Source of the DNA: Zasmidium citrigriseum
Lineage: Eukaryota; Ascomycota; Dothideomycetes; Mycosphaerellales; Mycosphaerellaceae
Assembly (NCBI GenBank): GCA_002786025.1
Contig: NHNW01000003.1
Span: 620,001-684,000 of the forward strand
DNA: 64,000 bases
Direction: 5' to 3'
Shown here in pieces: positions 9,769 to 19,378 of the stretch (position 1 is its first letter; the number at the start of each line of letters is the position of its first letter). The position numbers and the translations under genes are program-made. The notes under the pieces were generated by a model. The model was not told where the DNA came from. It made no database searches and saw only the letters and a program-made list of their open reading frames with translations.

Positions 9769-11016
9769 ATGCCTCCCTGCACTCACGACAACCTCATCTA
9801 CACTCCCTCCGATCATGCCAAGGAAGCCGGATACAAACGCGCAACTCCAACACAACTCCTCGCAGCCGCCGAACTCACAGGCAAAGCCCCCAAGAAACAA
9901 TCCCAAATCCACCCCTCTCCCTCAACATTCCCCGCCCCTCTCCTCCTGCCTGGTGATGAACTCTCCTGGGAACCAGATTACGAAGCCCAGAGTCTGAAAT
10001 CCTGGATCGAGGAACCATATCGGAATGAAGTGACCGCCGAGCGTCGAAAACTCTACGTCGTCCCTGTCCCCTCAGTGGCGAAAAACGTAGCGTATGTGAA
10101 CGATTGGGCGAAACCAAAAGACGCCTCCGTTCCCAAGCCGAAGACTGCCGACGTCGTCTCGTACCTCCGCGCCTTCTACCACCCTCTCCCCGTCCACACA
10201 CTCACCACCCCAAAACTCCACTTCGCCCCCTGGACACAATCCAAAACCCCCGGACCCCCACGAATCGGCCTCTCCATTGGTGACCTAACAATCGGAATCC
10301 GCCATCGCGCCTCCACAGACGAAGTCGTCCCTCGCCAACTAAACCTCAACGACCTCCTCGACGCGGCAATCGAGATCCTTCCCAGCGATGCTTACGCGCT
10401 GCTGATGCTCGTCGAGCATGATTTGTACGAGGACGAGGAAGATGATTTCTGTTGTGGGCGGGCGTATGGTGGGAGTCGGGTGGCGGTGGTGTCGATGGCG
10501 AGGTATAATCCCGCGCTTGATGAGGCGCAGGAGGTGGAGAGGGAGCATGCGTGGCCGGCGGCGCATTGTACGCAGTATGTCGATGAGCAGGTGGGAAGAC
10601 CGAGGAAGAAGGCGAAGAACGTCGTCGATGAAGAGGTTTCGGTTATGAGTGAGGCGGTCGATGCGTGGAAGTCGTTGCCTGCGCCTACGACGTCGTCGCA
10701 GCTGAGGGATCTCTGGCTCGGAAGATTGTGTAAGACTGCATCCCATGAACTCGGCCATTGTTTCGGGATGGACCATTGCGTTTACTATGCTTGCATAATG
10801 CAAGGGACAGCCGGGCTGAGCGAAGACGCGCGACAACCGCCATATCTCTGTCCCGTCGATCTCGCGAAAGTCCTCACGGCCACTGGCGCAGACGAAACCG
10901 CCTGGGCGAAGAGTATGTTGAAATTCTGCGAGAAGTTTAGCGATGACAGACTGTTTGCTGCGTTTTCTGCATGGCTGAAAGGAAGATTGCGCGAACTCGA
11001 AAATCTGGTATCTTGA
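9769..11016 (+). CDS. Archaemetzincin-like zinc metallopeptidase (M54)
   Basis: Single exon, 415 residues. The catalytic motif HELGHCFGMDHC (residues 326-337) is the archaemetzincin form of HExxHxxGxxH with a Cys right after the third His; it continues YYACIMQG and, further on, PYLCPVDLAKV, giving the extra cysteines of a structural zinc site known in this family. Expected to be a cytosolic aminopeptidase-like zinc enzyme (family knowledge; substrates unknown). The N-terminal ~120 residues are proline-rich and variable. Its stop codon is only 20 bases from the stop of the convergent dehydrogenase gene, so the two transcripts must overlap at their 3' ends. Confidence 0.9.
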   Translation: MPPCTHDNLIYTPSDHAKEAGYKRATPTQLLAAAELTGKAPKKQSQIHPSPSTFPAPLLLPGDELSWEPDYEAQSLKSWIEEPYRNEVTAERRKLYVVPVPSVAKNVAYVNDWAKPKDASVPKPKTADVVSYLRAFYHPLPVHTLTTPKLHFAPWTQSKTPGPPRIGLSIGDLTIGIRHRASTDEVVPRQLNLNDLLDAAIEILPSDAYALLMLVEHDLYEDEEDDFCCGRAYGGSRVAVVSMARYNPALDEAQEVEREHAWPAAHCTQYVDEQVGRPRKKAKNVVDEEVSVMSEAVDAWKSLPAPTTSSQLRDLWLGRLCKTASHELGHCFGMDHCVYYACIMQGTAGLSEDARQPPYLCPVDLAKVLTATGADETAWAKSMLKFCEKFSDDRLFAAFSAWLKGRLRELENLVS

Positions 11017-11036
11017 GGGACGACTGTGCGTCAAGT

Positions 11037-12783
11037 TTATATGTATTTGTAAGGGTTCATGATGCCGTTCTGCATGCACGTTAGTAAGAATATCGACAGA
11101 ATGGAAAGACAGCACACTCACCGGGTCATACAACTTCTTGATCTGTCCCATCAAATTGATCATGTCCTCACTTCGGCTGTATCCAATGAACTCCTTCTTG
11201 GCCAGACCCAGACCGTGCTCAGCGGATATACTGCCGTCTCTTTCCTTCACCCACTCAAACACCCACGGCTCGAGGACCTTCTCAACTTCTTTGTCGTACC
11301 GTCTCACTGCAACGTTGAGGTGGAGATTCGCGTCGCCCATGTGGCCGTAACCGACGATGTCCATGACCGGTTTCGATTCGTCTTCGGGGTCCATGAGGCC
11401 GCTGTCTTGGAATAGCTTTCGGCAGTCTTCGATGAGCTGGTAGAGTTCCGGAAGTGGGATCGACAGGTCGTATTTGTAGACGCCTCCGAAGTGTTGGCTG
11501 GCTTCTGAGATGCCTTCTCGGCAGGCCCATAGGTTCTTCAGTTGGGTTTCGTTCTCTGCCACGACACCGTCTTGGACAATCTCCTCGCCCATGACGTGTT
11601 CCAGGAAAGCATTCAGCTTCTCACTGTCGTGGTCGGTGTTGGAACCAGAGGTCTCGATGAGGCAGTAGAATGGGTAGTCGCCTTCTAGCGGGAGCTTGTT
11701 TCCAGTGGCGCGGGTGTAGAGTTTCTGTGATTGCGAGTCCATGAGTTCGAACGCTGACAGAATTTCCTGGAGTTGCTTCTTGGCTTCTTTGAAAGCATCT
11801 TGCACCTTTTCGTACGATTCCAAACCGAAATATGCGACGTTGACTGCAGGATTCCGTTGAGGACAGATGATCGAGACGCCTGTGACAATGCCAATGGTTC
11901 CTTCTGCTCCGATGAAAAGCTGCTTCAGATCGTAACCGGTGTTGTTCTTTCGAAGCTTTCCAAGGTCGTTCATGATCGTGCCGTCCGGTAATACCGCTTC
12001 AATACCAAGCACATTGCCATGTAAACTTCCATACCGCAATAATCGCAATCCACCAGCATTGGTCGCCACATTCCCTCCAATCTGACAAGTTCCCTTCGCT
12101 CCAAGATCCAACGGGAAGATGTAACCCTTCTCAGCAAGATAGTTATCCGCCTCCTCAAGCACCACACCAGCATCCGCAACGAAAATCCCCGAAACATCGT
12201 CAAAAGATCGAATCTTCTTCATCCTCCCTAGATTGATCACAATCTCGTCAAACACCGGCACGCTCCCTCCCACCAACCCCGTATTCCCACCCTGAGGATT
12301 CACGGCAATCAAGTTCTCATTGCAATACTTCAAGATCTTGCTTACTTGCTCAGTGGAATCTGGCTTCAAGACCAGTCTCGTCTGGCCTCGATACTTCCTC
12401 ATCCAATCCGCATTGTAAGCTTCCAGATCACTCGTCGCATCCTGACTGTAGCCATCGATAATCGCATTGTCGGCACCAAGCACGTCTTTGAAAAACTTCA
12501 CGTCCTCGGCGGTGATCTCTTTGAATCGTGGGTCGCGTTGGATGTTGGGGTAGGATTCGGCGGTGTATTTGATCTTCTTTTGGTCGAGACCCGAGCGGGA
12601 GGGCGGAGGGCCTTCGTCGGCGTTCGATGAGGTTGTGGTGGCTTCGGCATGTTGCCATCGTCGTTGGAGGGGTGTGTAGGCAGAGCGGGCTGCTTGGAGA
12701 CGGAGGTGGGAGGTTTGTTGGAAGTTGGTGTTGGCGAGGCGGAGGCGCCGTAGGGCGGGGAGGCAGCGGTTTATTGGAGGCAT
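11037..12783 (-). CDS. FAD-linked D-2-hydroxyglutarate / D-lactate dehydrogenase, mitochondrial
   Basis: Two exons: 12783-11122 and 11069-11037, with a 52-base intron (GTGAGT donor, CTAAC branch, CAG acceptor). The product is 564 residues and ends LYDP-NGIMNPYKYI, the usual family terminus. Residues 1-45 are Arg-rich and Ser-rich, a plausible mitochondrial presequence. The FAD_binding_4 core is clear: NPQGGNTGLVGGSVP near 162-176 and GNVATNAGGLRLLRYGS. The C-terminal domain has GHMGDANLHLN (His ~481) and SISAEHGLGLAKKEF. Oxidises D-2-hydroxyacids and passes electrons to cytochrome c or another acceptor. Orthology to yeast Dld2/Dld3 is likely; the exact substrate is not decidable from sequence. 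If the intron is not removed the frame stays open far into the opposite gene. Confidence 0.9.
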
Positions 12784-13016
12784 TGTTGGTATTGCCTTCT
12801 AAATGAGAAGGTTTGGAGGGAGAATGTAAGAAGAAGAAAGACTCAGATCACCTCAATGGACGTCACTACTGAGCTCGCTCTCCGGCAAAAGAGAAGCTTT
12901 ATGTAAGCTTCCTGCCAAAACTTTGGAATTTGAATCCCGTCTCCCAAACTCCGACCTCTCAATTTTCTGCCAGAAAATACACGCGATACACATTTCCTTC
13001 CCGGACTACATCCACC
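12784..13016. promoter_or_regulatory. Compact bidirectional promoter, dehydrogenase / Rrp15-like gene
   Basis: Only 233 bases separate the two divergent start codons, so control elements must be shared or interleaved. I see pyrimidine-rich tracts on both sides but no TATA box. Confidence 0.5.
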
Positions 13017-14009
13017 ATGGCACCAGTGACACAAAAGCGACGACGAGTGGAGGACGAGGTGCGGCCGAAGAAGAAGGTCAGGAAAAACTTCAAGAAGCAG
13101 GCGCAATACCACAGTTCTTCAGAAGACGATGACAGCGAGAATGAGGCGACAGTACCGCGACAGCAGAGAGCGTCAGACGCGCCGAGATCGCAGCCAAAGT
13201 TCTCCATGAAGGCAGCTGTGTCGAAACCCGAGACGAAAATTGCTTCGAGACCGAAATCGATATTGAAGCAAACTCCGGCACCAAAACCAGTGTCGGAATC
13301 AGAGGATGAGGACGACGAGGATGATGAGGCGGGTGTTGACGAGCTTGAGAAGAACACGGCACTTAATGCGATGCAGCAAGAGGACAGCGATGAGGACGAG
13401 GACATGGACGAAGACGATGAACCCGATCTTGACGGAGTATCAGAAGACGATGAAGCCTCCGAACAAGACCTCCCCTCCGACAGCGAAGCCTCCATAGCCT
13501 CCTCCCAAGCCGCACAAAATAAGAAAAAGCGCAACGACCCCTCCGCCTTCGCAACCAGCATCTCCAAAATCCTCGACACCAAACTCAGCACCGCGAAACG
13601 CCAAGACCCCGTCCTGTCGCGGAGTAAATCCGCCGCAGAAGCGAACAAGCAGTTGGCGGATTCGAAATTGGAGCAGAAAGCCAGAGCGCAGATTCGGGCG
13701 GAGAAGAAGCAGGCGTTGGAGAAGGGACGGATAAAGGATGTGTTGGGTTTGCAGACGCCGAATGTGGATACGGGGCGTATTGTGGAGGAGGAGAAGAGGT
13801 TGAAGAAGACGGCGCAGAGGGGTGTGGTGAGGCTGTTCAATGCGGTTAGGGCGTCGCAGGTCAAGGCGGAGGAGGCTATGAAGGAGGCGAGAGCGCAGGG
13901 TGTTGTGGGGATGCAGAAGAGGGAGGAGAAGGTGAACGAGATGTCGAAGCAAGGCTTTTTGGATCTCATATCTTCGGGCGGGAAGCAGAAGGCCGCCGCT
14001 GCGTCGTAG
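13017..14009 (+). CDS. rrp15: Rrp15-like ribosomal RNA processing protein
   Basis: Single exon, 330 residues from the ATG at 13017, which sits in a near-perfect context (CCACCATGG); an in-frame ATG 29 codons upstream lies in a poorer context. The N-terminus is very basic (KRRRVEDEVRPKKKVRKNFK), followed by long acidic Ser/Asp/Glu runs typical of nucleolar proteins. From about residue 173 the Rrp15p domain begins: DPSAFATSISKILDTKLS, then DPVLSRSKS and a basic helix KARAQIRAEKKQALEKGRIK. In yeast this factor is needed for pre-60S maturation (family knowledge). Convergent with the gene at 14039, with only 29 bases between the stop codons. Confidence 0.88.
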   Translation: MAPVTQKRRRVEDEVRPKKKVRKNFKKQAQYHSSSEDDDSENEATVPRQQRASDAPRSQPKFSMKAAVSKPETKIASRPKSILKQTPAPKPVSESEDEDDEDDEAGVDELEKNTALNAMQQEDSDEDEDMDEDDEPDLDGVSEDDEASEQDLPSDSEASIASSQAAQNKKKRNDPSAFATSISKILDTKLSTAKRQDPVLSRSKSAAEANKQLADSKLEQKARAQIRAEKKQALEKGRIKDVLGLQTPNVDTGRIVEEEKRLKKTAQRGVVRLFNAVRASQVKAEEAMKEARAQGVVGMQKREEKVNEMSKQGFLDLISSGGKQKAAAAS

Positions 14010-14038
14010 TCGTACATGCATCATGCAGGAAACCGTTA

Positions 14039-15031
14039 CTATACATCGGCTGGATTGGCGACTGTGTCTGAATCTTTCCTCTTCAGTGTCACCATGTGTT
14101 CGCTCCCTCCAGCATCTTCCTTCAACACGCCTGCTTTACGCAGCGTCGCCGCCGTGCTATCCACCATCTTCGGGCTCACGCCCTTCACATCCTCTGCAAA
14201 CTTGACCGTCTTCATCCACTCCAGCGCATCCTCTTTCGAGTAATGCATCGCAGTGGTGATATACTCCACCGCCCCCTCCTTATTCTCCCGATAATACTGC
14301 ACGCCCTGATTGATCTTCTCCAACATCGTCTTGACCTCCTGACTCCCCGCATCCCGTGCCACAATCATCCAACTCGGCCACGGGGTATAGATCTCCCCAA
14401 TCCTCTTCAACTCCCCATTATCCCAGTAATGCTTCGTGGTGAAGTGCTCCCACATGAAGAAGTCACTACTTCGATCCTCATTCACGCTCTTCCGCAGCGC
14501 AGCAAAGTCCCCAATCGGCACGACGGGGAATGGCTCTTTGCCTGGTGATTCCAACCAACCGTATTTGTCCCCCAGCACGAAGGACATGACATATGACCCG
14601 CTTCCTATCCGACTGACTCCCACTTTCTTGCCTTTCAGCTCGCTGACATCGTTTACATCGGCCCGTTTCGCGCCTGTGGAGATCGCCCAGCAGAGAGGCG
14701 ATTCGACGTAGGTTCCCACGAGGCCATATGCAGCTTTCTCGCCGGCGGATTTCGTCTTGCCTAGGTCGGCGACGAAACCTTCTGTTAGGCCGATGGCGAC
14801 AGAAATCCCGTCTTTCTCATCCTGGTTCTTGAGGGCGCTGGCGAGCGCTCCAGTACCAGTCGGGAAAGGGACCAGGTCTGCATCGAGGCCAAACTGCTTG
14901 TGCGCGAAGTAGAGCGGGGTGCTGAAGTGTTCGGGGATGTATCCGATTCTCAGTCGTGCCATTGTTGCGGTTGATGTTGAGAAGAAGCGATTTCGAGGGT
15001 TGACGGTGTTGAATGCTCTTCGGGCGAACAT
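14039..15031 (-). CDS. Ca3427-like periplasmic-binding-protein-fold protein (NMT1/THI5-related)
   Basis: 330 residues from the ATG at 15031; an in-frame ATG at 15142 would add 37 residues. The first ~23 residues (MFARRAFNTVNPRNRFFSTS) look like a mitochondrial presequence, then MARLRIGYIPEHFSTPLYFA starts a type-II solute-binding fold. Further features: SELKGKKVGVSRIGSGSYVM and EIYTPWPSWMIVARD, which match the Ca3427 group of eukaryotic proteins related to thiamine-pyrimidine (THI5/NMT1) and bacterial binding proteins. Ligand and role in fungi are unsettled; alternative start at MARLRIG (14962) would make it cytosolic. The hAT-like insertion lies ~120 bases upstream of the chosen start and may have displaced its promoter. 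Confidence 0.75.
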   Translation of the reverse strand: MFARRAFNTVNPRNRFFSTSTATMARLRIGYIPEHFSTPLYFAHKQFGLDADLVPFPTGTGALASALKNQDEKDGISVAIGLTEGFVADLGKTKSAGEKAAYGLVGTYVESPLCWAISTGAKRADVNDVSELKGKKVGVSRIGSGSYVMSFVLGDKYGWLESPGKEPFPVVPIGDFAALRKSVNEDRSSDFFMWEHFTTKHYWDNGELKRIGEIYTPWPSWMIVARDAGSQEVKTMLEKINQGVQYYRENKEGAVEYITTAMHYSKEDALEWMKTVKFAEDVKGVSPKMVDSTAATLRKAGVLKEDAGGSEHMVTLKRKDSDTVANPADV

Positions 15032-15153
15032 GCTGAGGGCATTGTCAGCAGATGACTGCTGATATAGTGAGGGCGAGACATCGTTGCTAAGCAAGAGACA
15101 AGGTCGAGGGTGTTTGAAGGCCGATGGGTGCGGTCCGAACACCCGAGCGTAGC

Positions 15154-15161
15154 GTCATGGA
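15154..15161. repeat. Left target-site duplication of the hAT-like element
   Basis: gtcatgga directly precedes the left inverted repeat; the same eight bases directly follow the right one at 17889-17896. An 8-base duplication is typical for hAT transposons. Confidence 0.85.
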
Positions 15162-15179
15162 TAGGGATGGACCTACACA
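15162..15179 (+). repeat. Left terminal inverted repeat
   Basis: tagggatggacctacaca; pairs with the inverse of 17872-17888 with a single one-base indel. Confidence 0.8.
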
Positions 15180-17871
15180 GTGTATTAAGAAAACTCTGAT
15201 TTGTACACAAAGTGTACACGATTTGTACACAAAGTGTATACAAAGTGGGTCTATATTAAGTATAAGAAGGAGGGTAGATTATAACTAAATAAGGAAGGTC
15301 CTAGTAATATCGTTACTACTACTACTACCGCCGCTACTACCTTCTACTTACTCCTCTTCTTCGTTATATAGTCCTATATCGTCGTTACGGACGTTATACT
15401 ATATACGGAGGTTCTAGTACAAATATATAAGCTTCTTAATAGTCTCGTAGGTTAGTTTATTATACTTAAGGTTATAGATAAATCTATAGGTACTCTAGTT
15501 ATACTCTACTATACTAGTTATTAGCACTATTAATAGAGCTATTATATAGAGCCTAGATAACAATAGTAGTAAGCGCTAGAAGTTTTCGTTCTACTACTAG
15601 AGTAGTATAAGCCTCTTAGTTTAGTACTAAATAATAGCGTACCTATTAAAAGGACCTTACTTAGACTAAAGTAGTTAAAGGTTAGATAATAGATTAGTAG
15701 CTTACCTACGAGTAATATCCTTACCTTAACGAACGACGTCGCTATTCTAATTAATACGACGGGGTTAATAGGTATTATAGAATACTATTAAGAAGAGTAT
15801 TATAGACTCTAGCTCCTCGTTATCGACGAATATAAAGCGCCTATCCTTACGCTAGCGCTTACGAGGGTTAGTAAGGAAAGTAATTATCTAGAGAGGATAG
15901 TAGTTCTCGCTATACCTCTTATCTATTAATACTTCTAGCGTCTTATTATCTATAAACTTATTATTCTAGCTCTAATTATATAACTACTTCTAGTAGCCGT
16001 AAATATATAAGAAGTAGAGGGTATTAGCTTCGAGAGCGATTTAGACTTAAAGGAAGGGTTAAAGGAAGTTAATATAGGCGTTATAGAGCTTCTAAAACTC
16101 TAGATTTTAGATTAAGTCCTTAATCTCGGTCTAGGCGGCCGTCTACTTTAAATCTACGTTATCTATAATAGCTAGGTCGTTATTAGCTAATTATATAAGC
16201 TAGGCTATATTCTTCCTTATCGAGTTAGCGGTATTATAGCGTCCCTACTAGCGTATCTTACCTAGTAGCTAGAAGGAAGTAGTTTTACCGTTTACGATAG
16301 ACTAAAGTAGCTCCTATAGTAGGTATATAGTCTAGAAGTACTTAGAAACGGTATAGACGTCGGCGAGGATAATTTTATAGTTCTAATAGTCGTTATAGAC
16401 GTCTAGTATAAGGTTATAGAGGTTATAAGAGGTATAGGCTAGAGTAATAATATAAGGTAAATAATTCTCGATCTACTTTTAGAGTTAGCGGTAAGCTCTC
16501 TAATTAGCTAGACGTTACGAGCTAGCGTATTAATATCGCGTTATAACGTACCTACTTATAAGCTAACTTTATATTAGAAGTATTATCTATAGTTATACTA
16601 ATAACCCTCTAGCTAAACGGCTTAATTACGTTTAGTAGTCTAGTTAAGAGCTATTTACTAGTCTTATAGTTAATACTAGTCTCCTTAGAGCGAAGGAAAA
16701 AGTACCCCTTTAACGTAGAGGCTAGGAAGTTTATAATCGCCTTCTTCTTCGGATTCGTCTAGCTATCGCTTATAATCGTAATCTAAGCCTCTCGCGCTAA
16801 CTTATAACTAACCTCTACCTTTACCTTATTATACTAGACTAGTAGGTAATACCGCGAGAGTAACGCTCGAGTTAGTAGCTTAAAGGTAGGTCTAAGAAAC
16901 TTAATAAACCTAATAAAGTTAGTATAGCTTCTTATAATAGTACGAATTAATTACTTACTTAATAAAGGTAGAGTAATCTATCGTCTATAGCGGTAGTCTA
17001 GTAGTAAAGATCTAGTAAGTATACTTCTTAGCCGCCTTATAAGCCTCTACTTTAGTTATTAAGTCTATAAACTAGTTAATCCTCTACGAGCTCTACGAAT
17101 AAGCTAAAGAAAGCGACAGTACTAGCGATAATAAGGTACGCTCGATCGTATCGAAGTTAACCTTACCCTTATTATTAATAAACTCGCTTTTATTATCTAC
17201 CGCCTTTAGTACCTTCTAGGGTTAGAACCTTAGCTATAGTAGCTCTAATAGTAGCTTATACTTCTTAAGGTACTCTTCTACCCTACCCTTCGAGTTAGAT
17301 ATCTATTCGGTATTATAGTAATTATAGATATACTTTAGATAATTCTTCGTCGTTACTAAGGATTAATAAGCTACTTCTTACTAGTAGTCGTCCTCTTACC
17401 TACGCTTTAAGGAACGTATATAGCGGCTATTTTAGTTAGGTATAGGAAGAGATAGGAAGATATAGACAAAGAGGAGGTAATTTAGTAGGAAAGGATATAT
17501 AAACGATCTCTAAGAAGTTACTACTTACCTAGGAGCTCCTATTATTATATATATATCTATAGGTACTTCTATAGATCTACTAGCTTAATATAGCTAGCGT
17601 TAGCCTTCTGTCTTTAAATAGTAGCGAGCGTCTGCTAAATTTCGATAATAGAGCGATTAAGAGTATATAGAAGAGGTAGAAATATAATATATTAATATAT
17701 AGGTACTCCTAAGGAGGTTAGGAGTAGATTTAGGTACCTACCTAGGCGGCTGTAAAGTTACCGACTAGTTTATATAGCGCTTACACCTTACCTAATCTGT
17801 GTACACACGGTGGGTCGGGACAAGGGGCTGTATACACACGTGTACACTCCCTGTGTACACGGGAGCGTGTA

Positions 17872-17888
17872 TGTGTAGTCCATCCCTA
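17872..17888 (-). repeat. Right terminal inverted repeat
   Basis: tgtgtagtccatcccta on the plus strand; partner of 15162-15179. Inside it lie several GTGTACAC palindromes (17798-17870). Confidence 0.8.
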
Positions 17889-17896
17889 GTCATGGA
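17889..17896. repeat. Right target-site duplication of the hAT-like element
   Basis: gtcatgga, identical to 15154-15161. Confidence 0.85.
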
Positions 17897-18235
17897 ACTT
17901 TGGTTAGGGTTTTGGATTTTGATGGGCATTGAAGGAGTGGCTTGGCGGGGGACTTCACCTCTTTCTTCACCTTTCACGCTGCTGGCATTCGTTCGATTCG
18001 CCACTTTCACATGATAATTCCCGTCTTCACCATAACGGTAGGTCTTGTCTGCAAGAAGCAGGACGTCCACGTGAAATGGACCGCTCCTGCCATGTCACCA
18101 TGCCCTGCTTCCTCGTTTGCGTTCTTGCCATTGACCTTTCACGCTTTCACGCCTCACCTTTCAATCTCTCCTCTGTAAATTCCTACAGCGCAGTCACTCC
18201 GAACACATACAAGCCCACAAATGCGCCTGAACACG
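17897..18235. other. Intergenic region between the inserted element and BTB gene 1
   Basis: About 340 bases with normal base composition, CpA and TpG present, so the heavy RIP did not visibly spread here. It should hold the former promoter of the BTB gene starting at 18236; no clear motif seen. Confidence 0.4.
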
Positions 18236-18971
18236 ATGGAGAAAGCCACAGAAATCGCGAGGTTCGTATTGCTCCCTCCGCATGGAGAGAGAGTCACTGA
18301 CCAACATTCGCAGCACCTCTTCGCCCGCCTCACTTGTCACAATCCACGTCGACGGCTCTGAAGAGATCCATACTATTCCAAAAGGCATCCTCCTACGTGC
18401 CTGCGAATACTTCGAGGAAGCACTTGATGGAAACTTCGAGGAAACCAACGAGCTGAAGCTACGACCGCCGGGACGCGACACCACTACGCTCCACCTCTTT
18501 CTCTTCTGGCACTGCAAAAAGACCCTTCCCGACTTCGAAACACCACTCTCCGCCATCACCGGAAAGCGTGAAGATATCGATAGCGCATACGTCCGCTCAT
18601 ACGCCGGCGAACTTTAGGATAAGCTCGTGAAGCTGTGGGCTTTCGGCGAGGCTTATTCGATCCCAAAGCTACAGAACGACGCCAGGATATGTCTGCTCAG
18701 TGATATGCTTCACGAGCTGACTTACCTTGAGGCACTTCGTTCTGTTTACTGGTGCACCACTTGGGATGCGCCGAAGACGATGGTCGAAGAGGAGATGGCT
18801 CATGGCTGGAGGCGTGGGTCTTATAATGATGGAGATGCGTCCTTGCTCGGTGTGGTCGGCGGGTTCCTCGGCAATGCATTTGGGGCCGCGCGAGAGTATC
18901 TGCGGACAAGCAACACTCACGCCGACACCCGTTACGAGCGTGTAGCATCTTACGAAGAGGAGTCGGGATAA
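18236..18971 (+). pseudogene. BTB/POZ-domain gene 1, interrupted by an in-frame TAG
   Basis: Exon 1 is 18236-18261 (26 bases), intron 18262-18313, exon 2 18314-18971. Reading through one stop it would encode 227 residues, against 230 for the tandem paralogue at 19379-20120, and the first exon has exactly the same length and phase in both. The BTB part is clear: LVTIHVDGSEEIHTIPKGIL, ACEYFEEALDGNFEE, then after the stop KLWAFGEAYSIPKLQNDA, matching RLWFLGDAYLMPKMQNAA in the paralogue. The stop (18615-18617) replaces a codon best explained as CAG, a CpA-to-TpA change of the RIP type. Function in fungi of such short BTB proteins is unknown. Either a young pseudogene or a truncated BTB-only product of ~120 residues. 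Confidence 0.75.
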
Positions 18972-19378
18972 TACATGGTGGATATCAAGGGTGTCAAGAG
19001 AAAGGCTTTCTCGTAGATCAAGGTGTGATGAAGCAGCTGAGGGAGAGACGATTTAGAGAGAAGGGAAGCTGGTGCAGCGGCAATGACCGGATCGAGCGGT
19101 GGACAACGAGGAGAATGAAGTTGTTCGAGTGACTGGCTAAATGTAAGTATATTCAATTGAACGTCTAGCTTCACACAGCTCTACTTTGCTGGCGATCCGA
19201 GATCCTGTGAATCGTCAGGTAGTGGATAAGGACTCGTACTGACGCATGTGACTATGAGCTTTGGATTTCGCGCGCTTTCGTCGCTCTTCCACTCAACTGA
19301 CAGCAACGCCATCTCACAAACATTGCGCCACCTCGACCTACTGGCAAGTTCTCCACGCCCGCGACAAGACAATACATC
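18972..19378. promoter_or_regulatory. Intergenic region, upstream of BTB gene 2
   Basis: About 400 bases; no gene seen. Presumed promoter of the downstream BTB gene. Confidence 0.4.

Larger units (their letters stand above)
15162..17888. mobile_element. hAT-like DNA transposon (or nested element inside a hAT-like MITE), core destroyed by RIP
   Basis: A 2727-base insertion bounded by imperfect inverted repeats: left tagggatggacctacaca, right (inverse) tagggatggactacaca, and flanked by a perfect 8-base duplication. YAGGG-type ends plus 8-base duplications are hAT features. Just inside both ends are clustered GTGTACAC/GTGTATAC palindromes, like subterminal transposase sites; on the left a 22-base unit is repeated in tandem. 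From about 15250 to 17780 the sequence is AT-rich and nearly devoid of CpA and TpG while keeping CpG: in 15301-15420 I count no TpG, no internal CpA and nine CpG. That is saturated RIP on both strands. No open frame of 60 codons survives in the core, so any transposase is dead and its family unprovable from here. Confidence 0.85.

Noticed and set aside
10339..12783. An 814-codon open frame as a single dehydrogenase protein
   Set aside because: The dehydrogenase ends after a 52-base intron with the family-typical NGIMNPYKYI; the remainder is antisense to the archaemetzincin gene.
12959..14017. Long minus-strand frame opposite the Rrp15-like gene
   Set aside because: Low-complexity Ser/Phe-rich shadow of the acidic and basic codons of the real gene; no family features.
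15250..17780. Trying to name the transposase in the RIPped core
   Set aside because: No frame survives and CpA/TpG loss is saturated; only a multi-copy de-RIP alignment could tell.
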